Source of the DNA: Leishmania donovani
Taxonomy: Eukaryota > Euglenozoa > Kinetoplastea > Trypanosomatida > Trypanosomatidae
Assembly (NCBI RefSeq): GCF_000227135.1
Contig: NC_018258.1
Location: 894,697 to 937,582 of the forward strand
Length of the DNA stretch: 42,886 nucleotides
Direction of reading: 5' to 3'
Part shown: piece by piece, positions 21,301 through 31,503 of the stretch
Layout of the letters: each line of letters opens with the position of its first letter
Numbering within the stretch: position 1 is the first letter of the stretch
Made by a program: the position numbers and the translations under genes
The notes under the pieces: generated by a model
Database searches by the model: none
What the model saw: only the letters and a program-made list of their open reading frames with translations
Told to the model about the DNA's origin: nothing

Positions 21301-22270
21301 ACTGTGAGGCAGCGGCGCCATAAAAGACAACGAGCCTACGGGCAAGGGGGGGGTGAAGATGGCAAGACCCTGGAACGTACGCATGCACAACAGCACGTGA
21401 GAAATCGCGGTAAAAGGCAGAGAAGGCGGTTTTGGGAGCAGGGAAAACAGAGGGGACTCAACTTCCAGCGGTCCCTACCCCCTGAACCGAATGCGGAGTA
21501 GGGGGAGCTTCGGACGGTGTGCATCACCAAGAGGTAGTCGACAGGAGGTCTGTGAAGCACAGGCGTACGACTTCGATGTATGCGGAATTAGGTGTGCGGG
21601 CTTGCAGGCGCATTTTCAGGAAGGGGGGTGGGGTGGGGAGGCAGAATGGGCGAGCTCATAGCGGTAAAAAGACGGAAAGAACACGAAAAATGCGGGTTTG
21701 AGCTGAGAAGACACAGACGAAGAGCGTTAGCGGAAAAAAGAAGATGTCGGCAAGTAAGATGCATAGCAAGGCGATTTCAGCATGGCGGCAAGAAAGGATG
21801 CGGCCGTTGCGGGGGGGGGGTGAAAGACGGTGAAGGTGGGAAGGGGCAAAATCCGACAGTGCATTGTGGACGGCAGAATGCACAGAAAGGTGAGAAGATA
21901 GAGCCAAGGAAGGCGTGCGTGGGGGGGGGGAGAGGGCAGACGCTAAACGGTATGCGGCATTCGCCACGGACACTGATATGCACACCATCTCGTTCGCACG
22001 CGCATAGATGACACACCCGAGCAACGTACACAGACAAGCACTGCGCCGATGCGCATGCATGGGCAAAGAAAAGGGTGCAGGCACACGCAGAAGTAAAAAG
22101 ACATGTAAAATAAGGAAGGCTGCCTAACGCGGCAGAGAGGGAGAGGGTGGTGTGTGTGTGTGTGCCACCGCACGGAAACAAAACAGCACACGCACACACA
22201 ACAGTCTGCTCTGCACGTGTTCTCTGGCACAGCCGCTCACGGTTCAGCCACCGCGAGACCACTGTCGCCA
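18383..22270. other. Gene-free stretch between members D and E
   Basis: The outer parts are purine-rich on the plus strand. The island from about 18790 to 20060 is not. It is open in several frames on the plus strand (for example SGIVIVAFLDVQLIRGS near 19440, and the 58-codon ATG frame MSSNIDSRSAFWRRVRKGKK at about 19600) and in one 210-codon minus-strand frame (ATG at 19390). I could not match any of it to a family. A degenerate retroposon is possible but unproven. A G10 run lies at 21810-21819 and CA runs at about 18536 and 21178. Confidence 0.45.
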
Positions 22271-23074
22271 CTACTCGTCTGGTGGCTGATTCTCCGAATC
22301 ATCGCAAAAGGCAACGTCGCCGTCGTCCTCGTTCCCTTCGCTGCCATCCTTGTGCGACGACTCCTCGATGGGGCTGCTGTAGTACATCGCCGACCCGTAA
22401 TCGAGCCGCTTCCACGTCTCCTCTCCGCCTAAGAGCCGCTGCTCTCCCTCGTCTGTTTCTACGACATGGCCCACGCATGCCTGCGCCTCCACGGAGCTTG
22501 ATGGCAGCGAAAACGGATTGAAGACGTGCGGATCGGCGTCCAAGGTGTGCACGCGGATCGTCCTGTCCCGTCCTCTCGAGCGCACGTGATACGCGACGGA
22601 CACCGAAGAACTTCGAGGAATGACAGCTGGGGAGGCTTGTGCCAGTCGCCGCAGCGACGCCACCTCTTCAGACGATTCATGCTGAGTGGCTGATACTGCG
22701 GAGTAGTGCATCGGAATGCCCTCAATGACATGAATCATGGGTGGGCCTCCAGCACCACTGCCGCTGCTACTACGACCACCACTTTCGTGAGCGAGAATCC
22801 TCCTCTCCTCCGTCGTGCGCTTACGGTACACCTCAAAGTAGTAGTAGATGGCCACTAACACACTGAAGGCAAAGAAGGCACTGGCGGCCAATGAAACAAT
22901 ACTTCCAGCAAGATCACTCATGCGGCTGGCACCCGGAGACGTTGTTGCTGATCCGCTTAAATTCGTTGTTGAGGCCACATTACTGCTTGGGGTGGTGGCC
23001 CTCTCTGCCAGGGACGCTCGATCAGACGCCGTTTTCCGTGTGTAGCAAGGGAAGACATACTGGAAGAATATCAT
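22271..23074 (-). CDS. Single-pass membrane protein, YGxAxY-tail family (member E, 267 aa, or 216 aa from the inner ATG)
   Basis: Two starts are possible. The first ATG at 23074 gives MIFFQYVFPC and a Ser/Thr-rich leader of about 50 residues before the membrane segment. The inner ATG at 22921 gives MSDLAGSIVS, which matches the short N-termini of the other members. The membrane segment (about residues 56-80 of the long form) reads SIVSLAASAFFAFSVLVAIY, followed by YYFEVYRKRTTEERR. Unlike the others it has no cysteine at the inner edge. The tail is Ser, Gly and acid-rich. The family motif is at Y226-Y231 in LDYGSAMYYSSP. The C-terminus is very acidic (GNEDDGDVAFCDDSENQ). Function unknown. I give the long form because it is the first ATG. 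Confidence 0.8.
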   Translation of the reverse strand: MIFFQYVFPCYTRKTASDRASLAERATTPSSNVASTTNLSGSATTSPGASRMSDLAGSIVSLAASAFFAFSVLVAIYYYFEVYRKRTTEERRILAHESGGRSSSGSGAGGPPMIHVIEGIPMHYSAVSATQHESSEEVASLRRLAQASPAVIPRSSSVSVAYHVRSRGRDRTIRVHTLDADPHVFNPFSLPSSSVEAQACVGHVVETDEGEQRLLGGEETWKRLDYGSAMYYSSPIEESSHKDGSEGNEDDGDVAFCDDSENQPPDE

Positions 23075-26000
23075 GTTTTCTTAGATGAGCCGCTGCAGCG
23101 GGTGTGGATGAGAGGAATTGAGGTGATCAAGTATAACAAGCGATGCACAACTCTCCCGCTTACTCTGTGCCACGAATCAGCACTCGCCTTTCCGGTGTTA
23201 CGCGATTCGCACTGCCTCTTTTCGTGCGCGCGTGTGTGTGAGACTTTTTCGCAGAAGCAAAGGCGGCGAGAGTGCACTGGGTCTGCTGTATCTCGCAGGA
23301 CGCAACAAGGAAGAGCAATAAAAAAAGAGAAGCGGGTCACACGCTAAGAGCGGCGGGCGAGAGGGCGGGGGGGGGGCTATCAGTGTCGGCTTCCCATACA
23401 GCTCCACCATCTCCACCTTTTCCATCTATATGACTGCAAAGGAGAAAAGACGCCGAGACAGAAACGCACGGAAGGACCGGTACGAACTCGGCCGCAGCAC
23501 TGGAGCCGCCTCGAAGCGCGAGGGCGTGGCTGTGAGTTCCGACCCCTACAACCCTGGTTTTGGTAGCCTTTTCTGTTTAGAACTACACGAAGGGGTTTTC
23601 CAGTGCCGTGCTTGAGCTATGCCCAGACGCACAGATGGAGAGAGCGAGAGCGAGAGAGAGGCCCACTCGTTACGGCCTGTATTTCGGAGAGGCCATCGTA
23701 GGACAACACAGGATCGGTAATGTATATATAGAGAGAGGGGGAAGCGCAGATGAGAAGTAGAGGGAGCAGCGAAGAAAAGGGGGATCGGATTCGCTTCATG
23801 GTTCAGCAAGCGCTACTATGCATGTTCGTTGATACCCGTGAGAGCGGCGGCGCGGGCGGGAAGAGAGACATCTGGGACAGATAGAGCGCCGCCCAGCATC
23901 CCGTTGGTGAGCAGGCACCGGCACACACGTCTCTGCCTTTTTGCACGGAGGCGTTTTGGACCGCCAGCGTGCTTCATTTCACTGAGGCACCCGCTAAACG
24001 CGAAGCTCTCCTCGTTGCATCATAAGAAGCAGCACACAGGGCTGCTGATCAGCCTTCCGGCCAACCACCGCGGTCCAGACGAGCAAGACGGGAACATGAA
24101 AGCAGAGAAGCAGACGAAGGCAGTATGCACATGAGAAGCAGCGGAACGATGAAGACGTGTGCATGCGTGTGCGTGGAGGAGGGGGAGTGTCAGTTGAGCT
24201 GTGCAGACATCTTGCGGATGCCTCTCCTGCTCAAGAGGCAGATTTCGTGAGCGCGCGTTCATATGCGTGGGCGCATGGCCGCTGGGGAGAACGAGGAGGG
24301 GAGCACCACAGCATAAAAAAAAACAAAAACAAATAAACGGCAGCTCCATTCTGTCACCCTGTGCTTCGCCGCACGTACGCGTGAGTGCCGAGAAAAGACA
24401 GGGCAAGAGGCGCTGCGAAGCTCTCCCATGGGCGGGGGGGGGGTGGAGGGGAGAGGGCAGCAGAAAAAATGGAATGAAGCGTGAGAATCATAGGCCCGCA
24501 ACCGCTCCGCGCCCCACACACCCGCGTGTACACAACACACAAGACGAAAGGAAAGGAAACAAAGAGCGGCAGCAGCAGGATCCTCATCAGCGTCATCCGC
24601 AGCAGAGCTGATGAGTGCGAAAAGGCAAAAGTCCCAGCGAGCGGGATAGGAGGGGATGGACGCTGAAAATGGGAAGAAGAAAACAGAGCGAAAGATGCTG
24701 CGCGAGAGTTGATAGGGATGGATATCGTGGCGGTGTGGGCTGATGCCTGGCCGAAATAGAGCCCCCACGCACACACAGATGAACACGCAAACCAGCCCCA
24801 GACGCACCTATGCATCTCAACACACAGCCCCATCGGCGAAGCCAAATGAAGCGAAAAGAAGACTCTCGTAGAGAGGAAAAGAAGGAAGAAGAGCATGCGC
24901 CCTTCATCTGAGGAGACACTTGGATGCTGTTTCAGCTGTATGTGAACGCTGTGCCACGCCATTTATACATGTCGCGGATTGCTCCCTCCAATCACTCCGC
25001 TTCGTAGCGGTCGAGCAGACGTATTCATTCGGCTCACACAAGCAGCACCTTGTTTCTTAATGGGGGCGTGTGTGTGCTTGATGTGTGTGCTACACGCAGT
25101 ATGCACCGGTGCCATGCGTCTGTTGCCGCGTCCGCCGCACCACCGAGCTGCTGTGGATGTTCGATGACCACCCTCACATACTCGCGGCGTGCTCTCGAAG
25201 TGGTGTAGAAGCGCCTTGATCGGCACCTCTTGGTGCACTCGATGCTTGCAATACACTTGCTGATTAGGGCGCCTCCGGCAGAGGCGTATCTGAAAAGCTT
25301 CGCAATAGTCGCGTCCGAGTTACCTTGCCTCTTACATTTTTCTTCCTTTCGTCTGCTCCGTTTCTCAGAGAGCAGATACAAGAAATGCCGCGACGCACTC
25401 GCAGACGTGCAGACAGCTTCGCAGCACTCCACACAGTAACCGAGGAACTCGAAGTACGCCAGCTAAAAGCGGAAGCGTGTGCGACAGACACGCGACCTCT
25501 GAGGGGGCCAAGCAGAAGTACCTGTGACGCTTGAAGAAGCAGGATCTGCTCAGCCTTCTCCGTGCACGGCGACCGCAAGAGACGGGACTCGTCTATTCCG
25601 TGTCGCTTTCTAGCATCTTACTCGCTTGCTGGGATGCGGGGTGAGGGAGACATCGATGAGGAACAGAGCTTGGGTGGAGTGCATAGAGCGTCGGGCATGG
25701 TGACTTGCTAAGTAAAGAGCCACTCGCGACAGTGAAAGATAAGGCGAGAAAGATGGTGCGTAGGTGGGCGCAGAGGCGTACGCACAGCGACGAGAAGATG
25801 AGGGAGAGAGAGAGACAGAGAGCGAGATTCTCTCAGGCGAGTACAACAGTGGAAAAGAAAGCCCATCATTCCTTCCAGCGCGGCGAGCAGGGTGCTGAGA
25901 AGGGCTTTGGTAATCGTCTAAGTGTCTCCAGAAAGCTTGTCCGGATGCAATGAAAGGCTCCTACCGGGAATGGGTGTTACGCCCACTGAGTCCTACTTGT

Positions 26001-27592
26001 GCTGTAGACGGGGTCCGATGGGAGACGCTGGGCCGTTCGTGCGGCCCCTCTCCGGCAGCAGTCGCATGTAGCCCTTACCATGAACCGTCCCAAACAAGCC
26101 AGTGCTCGTGGGTGTTCGCTATTTTCTCTGTGGCTGCGTGTGTTATGTGCGGCTCGAACCGATGCGCAAACAACGATGAAAGGGATCACACACAGCGAGA
26201 GAGTCGAGAGCAGCCTGCCGTCGTTAGGTGCCAGTGCCGATCGAAGGCTACACACACACGCACACATGCAAAATGAGCATCCAAAGGGAAAGAAGCTAAA
26301 GAACGGAAGACAGGGAGAGAGGGACAGCAGGCAAGAGCTTGCTTACACGGTTGGGGATTGGGTGGTGAGATTATGACGCCCATGAAGACGATGACATATA
26401 TAGGTGTGCGTGTGCGTGGAGGAGGGATGGGAGGTGAGGAGCCGAGAAACCACTCGTTGCCACGCAGAGATGAAACACCGAAATCACGCTGTCCTCTCCC
26501 TAAACAGAAGAAGACGCGGAATACTGAAAAGAGTTAGAGGCCGCCGAGAAAACGCAACGAAAACAGTGGAGATAGAGAGATGATGTACCGTCTGTTGCGT
26601 CGAAAAGGCAGCGGCAGACCCCCTCTCCTTCCCTCTCTCTCCCTCCTCATCGAGGGAACGGAGAGGAGGCCGCGTCACTCCGTCACACATCAAAGAACAG
26701 GCACGGCGAGAATCGCTGAGGGATCAAAATTTCGAATACCACGAAAAAAGCAGACGCACATGGTCCAGCCGAGAAATGAGAGATCTGCGCAGCATGCTAT
26801 CCTCGCCTTAACGCTTCCATGGACTCAGGACGACTCTTTCATACTCGACGAATCAGCTTGAATCAAAAAGGAGTGAGATGGCGATGATGGCGATAGGGCT
26901 TTACAGGAATATAAGCTGGCAGTGCGCATGTAGAGGACACATCGGGAGAGAGACAACATGCACAGGAAGACAAAACGCCAGCAGCAACATTCACAACGCC
27001 AAGAGCACACACACACACAAAGAAGAGAGGGAAAAGGCGAGGATAAAGGTGAAGTCATACAGACGGAACCGCGCGCACGCACACACACACACACACACAC
27101 AGAGTTGTGAGCGTAAGAAGGAGCATGAGAAATAATAGGAAAAACAAACGTGAGCAGGCGTGGAAATAACATGTCCGTTGAAACTTGCTTGGCGAAAGCG
27201 AACGTGAGCGATGTGCATGCGAGAAGAGTGATGGGGTGGGGGCGGGAGGGGCGACACGCCGCCTCCCGCTTGCAGAGCAGCATGTACACAACACACCCAT
27301 GGCTTGTGAGGAAAGGGCAATAAAGGAGGAAGAGGAGAGGGAGGGGGGGCGTCGGGGCGGTATGTCGCAGCGAAACGAGAGGCAGCTGAAGCATCGCGCA
27401 CAGTTACGCCGACAAATACATGATGAATGCCGCTCATCGGCATCACCACCACAGACGCTGACAAACAGAGGCGGTAGGATGGGGCGAAAAACCAGGCCAC
27501 AGCACAGGAACCACGGAGAATCACCAGGAAGAGCAGCTCCGAAAGACCGAGTGATATCACCGACGCAGCACGGATTACTACGCTACCCCTGT
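23075..27592. other. Gene-free stretch between members E and F
   Basis: Mainly purine-rich on the plus strand with CA runs (about 26998-27020 and 27076-27102). The islands near 25000-25640 and 25900-26250 lack the bias. The first has a minus-strand stretch reading LAYFEFLGYCVECCEAV and then SRARREYVRVVIEHPQQL, preceded by an in-frame TAG. It may be a dead gene, but I cannot assign it. No gene called. Confidence 0.45.
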
Positions 27593-28093
27593 TCACAGAG
27601 GTTTCACAGGTTCCGTACCCGCCGTCTGCTGTTCGTTCGGCTGCGTGTAGTAGTACGCCGTGCCGTATATGTTCGCTGCATCAGTGGTATTACCTGGCTG
27701 CTGCTGTTGCTCCACCACTACACCTGGGTACAAAGGAGTTGGTTGTTGAGAGGGACGCCAAGCGCCGTTGCTCAGTTCCCATCCGGGGTGTGCCGGTGGC
27801 ACACCAGCCAAGTCAGTTGAAGCGGCGGGCGCTTCTTGATATGCGACCACCGCGCCATGTACCACCGGCGGTCCTCCATAAGGGCCGCCGTAGGGCGATG
27901 TCGCCCCACCGTACTGAACGCCTCCAGCCTGTGCAGCCTCCTCTAGTTGCTGCTGACGCGCGGCTTGCTTTCGCCGGATGCAGTACAGAATACCGTAAGC
28001 GGTGAGACCAATCACCCACGCACACGCAACAAGGATACCGAAGACAACCCGAGAGGACACGTTGGCGCCGGCGCTCTCACCGAAAAGGGCCAT
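27593..28093 (-). CDS. Small single-pass membrane protein, Tyr/Gly-rich, YGxAxY-tail family (member F, 166 aa)
   Basis: ATG at 28093, stop at 27593. A short polar N-terminus (GESAGANVSSR, with one N-x-S site at N11) precedes a membrane segment at about residues 15-38 (VVFGILVACAWVIGLTAYGI), then LYCIRRKQAARQQQLEE, so the tail is predicted cytosolic. The tail has repeated YGG units (VQYGGATSPYGGPYGGPP, 59-76), a Gln-rich stretch (EQQQQPG) and the family motif at Y143-Y148 in NIYGTAYYYTQP, close to the C-terminus. Layout and motif place it with the other five members. Function unknown. It is the first member in the direction of transcription. Confidence 0.82.
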   Translation of the reverse strand: MALFGESAGANVSSRVVFGILVACAWVIGLTAYGILYCIRRKQAARQQQLEEAAQAGGVQYGGATSPYGGPYGGPPVVHGAVVAYQEAPAASTDLAGVPPAHPGWELSNGAWRPSQQPTPLYPGVVVEQQQQPGNTTDAANIYGTAYYYTQPNEQQTAGTEPVKPL

Positions 28094-28369
28094 CTGTACA
28101 AATGCTGAGTGATCTGACTGGTCAATATGGAGATGCGGGTGTGTTGTATAAGCTCTCGGTTGATAAGAGGCTTAGCTGCAGGAGGTGTGTTCCCTTTCAA
28201 TGCACTGCTCGAAGAGCTCTAGGAGATGCAAGAGAGGCAGTGGAGGACGGGGAGGATGGGGAGCAGATCCAGATGTCCAGCGCGCCACAAGTCCATGATG
28301 TGGGGGGACACGAGCGCGAGGAGAAAGAGTTGAAGGGCGCACGGGCGCATGCAGAGCAGAGCATGACGA

Positions 28370-28707
28370 CGAGGGTGTCGGCATGGGTTTGCACCAGGTG
28401 GTGCTCACCTTCACAGTGCCTCTACACAACCTTTTCCCTCCGTGTGCGTGAGAGTTGGCATAGCAACCGCCAGGAACGAGATCGACGACACCACAGCGGA
28501 CTGGGCTCTCAGAAAACCCGTGCGCTGCCGCGTCCTGCCCTCCTCGTCCACCAGGAGGAGAGAGGGACGGCGTTTGTAGTAGCGTTCCCAGAGTCAGGTC
28601 AATCTGTCGTTCGTCGGTGCTACTGTGGTGCTCGTACGCACGGTGACCACACACGCTCGCGTCAGTGGCACATCACGTTGCACGAAGACAGCTGCCTCGC
28701 TGCTGCC
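28370..28707. repeat. Left copy of an exact 338-base direct repeat flanking the gap
   Basis: Read base by base, this segment matches 28807-29144. It ends at the first N, and the right copy begins just after the last N. Confidence 0.9.
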
Positions 28708-28806
28708 NNNNNNNNNNNNNNNNNNNNNNNNNNNNNNNNNNNNNNNNNNNNNNNNNNNNNNNNNNNNNNNNNNNNNNNNNNNNNNNNNNNNNNNNNNNNN
28801 NNNNNN
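28708..28806. other. Assembly gap (99 Ns)
   Basis: A run of 99 N characters. The identical flanks suggest the two contig ends overlap, or that a tandem repeat was collapsed. Confidence 0.98.
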
Positions 28807-29144
28807 CGAGGGTGTCGGCATGGGTTTGCACCAGGTGGTGCTCACCTTCACAGTGCCTCTACACAACCTTTTCCCTCCGTGTGCGTGAGAGTTGGCATAG
28901 CAACCGCCAGGAACGAGATCGACGACACCACAGCGGACTGGGCTCTCAGAAAACCCGTGCGCTGCCGCGTCCTGCCCTCCTCGTCCACCAGGAGGAGAGA
29001 GGGACGGCGTTTGTAGTAGCGTTCCCAGAGTCAGGTCAATCTGTCGTTCGTCGGTGCTACTGTGGTGCTCGTACGCACGGTGACCACACACGCTCGCGTC
29101 AGTGGCACATCACGTTGCACGAAGACAGCTGCCTCGCTGCTGCC
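28807..29144. repeat. Right copy of the 338-base direct repeat
   Basis: Identical to 28370-28707, starting at the first base after the gap. Unique sequence resumes at 29145. Confidence 0.9.
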
Positions 29145-29576
29145 TCACCTCTTTCAAGTAAACAGGAAGAGAGCTGACAGGTGTGCAGCAGCGCCCGAAA
29201 GGAAAGAGCAAGGTACACGAAAGCAGTGATCAAGGGGAGAGGGCTGCACACTCGCGTCATACGGTGCACACAGACGAGCGCATGGGAGTGCGTGCCCCAC
29301 CGCTGTGCAAACCAGAGTGGGACAGCGAGGGAGCCGCAAGCGAGGGAATCAAAGAGCAAACACACACATACCGGCAAAAGAAGGAATGGCGTACTGGAAA
29401 CGATCAGACACGGAGACAGAGCCGCGCAGAGATCGTGCCGCGCCTTCTCTCTCAAACATGCGACCTTGCTAGCCGGCGACGTCATGCGCCGTGCAGTCGA
29501 GACGCACCCGCCATTCGGCGCTCAAATCGATTCCCCGACTCTGACCATGGAGCACCCGCATCTCCCCCTCTTCTCA

Positions 29577-30408
29577 TCACCGTTGAAGCTTCTGTTCCTC
29601 TCGCAGCCGTGCTACCTCGCCACGCAGCTGAACTGTCTCTTGCGTCAGCTCGGCCATTCGCTGCATCACGGCAGCATCTACGTAGCGCGGAGCACAGCCA
29701 CCACCAACGCCATGACTGCCGCCGCCCGTTCTCATCACGGTTGGCGGTCTACGCTCGCCAAAGAACATCTCGCGCTCGTCCCCTTCATCTTCATCGGAGC
29801 TGTCGTAGCCATTGTCCGCAAAGAAAAGGAAAACACCTTCGCGCCTGTCTTCCTGGTCGTACCACGGTGCCACCTCATGATAGTAGTAGTGAGTCGATGT
29901 GCCATGTCACTCGCCATCGTCGCTGTTACCGTAGTCGGCGTGGTAGTTGGCAGCGCCCTTGCAGACGCCCGCCAGCTCCTCCTACAGCCGCGCCGCGGCA
30001 TGACGGTTGCACTCGAGGGTTAGGGCGCCCTTCGCGCGGATAGTGCGGGCAAAGCCGGTGAGTCCACTGTAGGCGCGTGGCCACTCCCGCATGTGCAGCC
30101 GCTCGTGCCGTCCCCAGTCTAAACGCGGAGCAGGTGGCTTGCTCTTGACCGCCTCCCATAATGTCGATAGGCCTTCATCGGAAACGCAACGATACATGGG
30201 TCAGGAGTCAGGCACAGAGAGCCTGAGCACCTGCTGCTGCTGCGTCACTTGCCGCGGCTCGGTTTCTTGCTCCGCGCTTCGGCAGGATGCTCCGGATCGC
30301 TTTCCCACGGCAGCCTCCAGCACGTGCCGGGGAGAGGAGAGGGGGGGCAACAGTGCGGCACTTACGAAGGACCGGGGCTCTATCTGAAAAACGGCTGAGG
30401 CCCCGGCA
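29577..30408 (-). pseudogene. Unknown gene with three in-frame stops (main part)
   Basis: One minus-strand frame stays protein-like from the gap edge to a TGA at 29577-29579, broken by TGA (30201-30203), TAG (29982-29984) and TGA (29907-29909). In order it reads VLEAAVGKRSGASCRSAEQ and QVTQQQQQVLRLSVPDS, stop; two codons later MYRCVSDEGLSTLWEAVKSK and REWPRAYSGLTGFARTIRAK, stop; EELAGVCKGAANYHADYG, stop; HYYYHEVAPWYDQEDRREG, an acidic run (DSSDEDEGDERE), and a coiled-coil-like end (MAELTQETVQLRGEVARLRE). All the distances between stops are multiples of three, so these are nonsense changes, not shifts. TGA and TAG also end intact genes here, so recoding is unlikely. I do not recognise the family. 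Recent pseudogenisation is the simplest reading; sequencing error near the gap is the alternative. Confidence 0.65.
30158..30408. repeat. Left copy of an exact 251-base direct repeat flanking the gap
   Basis: Matches 30508-30758 base for base and ends at the first N. It lies inside the decayed gene, so part of that gene appears twice. Confidence 0.9.
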
Positions 30409-30507
30409 NNNNNNNNNNNNNNNNNNNNNNNNNNNNNNNNNNNNNNNNNNNNNNNNNNNNNNNNNNNNNNNNNNNNNNNNNNNNNNNNNNNNNNNNNNNN
30501 NNNNNNN
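30409..30507. other. Assembly gap (99 Ns)
   Basis: A run of 99 N characters, the same size as the gap at 28708, so it is likely a fixed-length placeholder. It interrupts the decayed gene. Confidence 0.98.
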
Positions 30508-30758
30508 ATAATGTCGATAGGCCTTCATCGGAAACGCAACGATACATGGGTCAGGAGTCAGGCACAGAGAGCCTGAGCACCTGCTGCTGCTGCGTCACTT
30601 GCCGCGGCTCGGTTTCTTGCTCCGCGCTTCGGCAGGATGCTCCGGATCGCTTTCCCACGGCAGCCTCCAGCACGTGCCGGGGAGAGGAGAGGGGGGGCAA
30701 CAGTGCGGCACTTACGAAGGACCGGGGCTCTATCTGAAAAACGGCTGAGGCCCCGGCA
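30508..30758. repeat. Right copy of the 251-base direct repeat
   Basis: Identical to 30158-30408, starting at the first base after the gap. Unique sequence resumes at 30759. Confidence 0.9.
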
Positions 30759-30824
30759 TCGGTGCACAGCTCGCTCAGCTGCTTCCACGGAGCATCCGGG
30801 TGCGAATGATGTGGTGCTAGACAT
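30508..30824 (-). pseudogene. 5' part of the same decayed gene, right of the gap
   Basis: A pyrimidine tract followed by AG (about 30845-30829) precedes an ATG at 30824. The frame reads MSSTTSFAPGCSVEAAERAV and then GLSRFSDRAPVLRKCRTVAP before reaching a run of seven C (30697-30691 on the minus strand). From there the frame that joins the main part is shifted by one base (SSPRHVLEAAVGKRSG). A one-base indel in the homopolymer would connect the two. Bases 30508-30758 duplicate 30158-30408, so the true gene is probably 30824 to 30508 followed directly by 30157 to 29577. Confidence 0.55.
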
Positions 30825-31503
30825 AAGCTCGAGCAGCAGAAAAGAAGGGGTGCTGCCGCGATGGACCACCAAGCAGCAACGCCTTTCTCTTTGCGGTGCG
30901 AGCCGAGCCTGCTGCAGTTGCAATCGTTGCAAGGGAGTGGCAGCGCAGCGCACCGCAGCGTTCAGGTCTTCTGAAGAAAAGGGTTGAGAGGGGGTTGCCA
31001 GACAGACGACACATGCGCCGTGGAGGAGGAGGAAGCAGGGAGGTGAGGAGGTGGGTGGCTCGAGAAGTGGTAGAGAGTACGGTGGCCGAGACCGAGATGA
31101 GACCACCGCGCAGCACATGATAGAGGCGCGAGTGGAGGGCGGGGGGGGGAGGGCGAAAAGAGCTGAGCTACGTGCAACTACGAGCATACATACATTTCCA
31201 TGCAAGTAGAGAGATAGAGGCCGAGATGACAGCGCATCTATGATTTCGAAGGACGCCCAGCAAGCGCCCTGCACTCGTCCACGTGACCTTAGGATATGTG
31301 GCGTAAGACAGACAAGTACGTGTGCATGTCCAGCGAAAACATGCGAAAGGCACACGGGCGGTGGGGCGGGATATGGGGAGGCCGGAGAAAAAGCACCTCG
31401 CAGGCATAAACAGAGAAGGAGTACATAGACGTCTGGCCACAGAAAAAAAATGCTGCGGCGCGCGCGAGTGGCACAAGAGAAAAGGAGAATCACAAACGCT
31501 ACA
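30825..31503. other. Gene-free stretch between the decayed gene and the glycosyltransferase relic
   Basis: Purine-rich on the plus strand with a G9 run near 31141-31149. Pyrimidine tracts on the transcribed strand could serve splicing of the decayed gene. Nothing else seen. Confidence 0.5.

Larger units (their letters stand above)
28094..29576. other. Gene-free stretch upstream of member F, containing an assembly gap
   Basis: Holds the exact 338-base repeat pair flanking the N gap, and about 430 bases of flank to the right. Minus-strand frames in the repeat (for example ERYYKRRPSLLLVDEEGR near 28580) look somewhat coding-like but lack an ATG and switch frame. No gene called. Confidence 0.45.

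Noticed and set aside
29577..30203. Genetic code reassignment of TGA and TAG
   Set aside because: The intact genes in the same window end at TGA or TAG and read well without internal stops.
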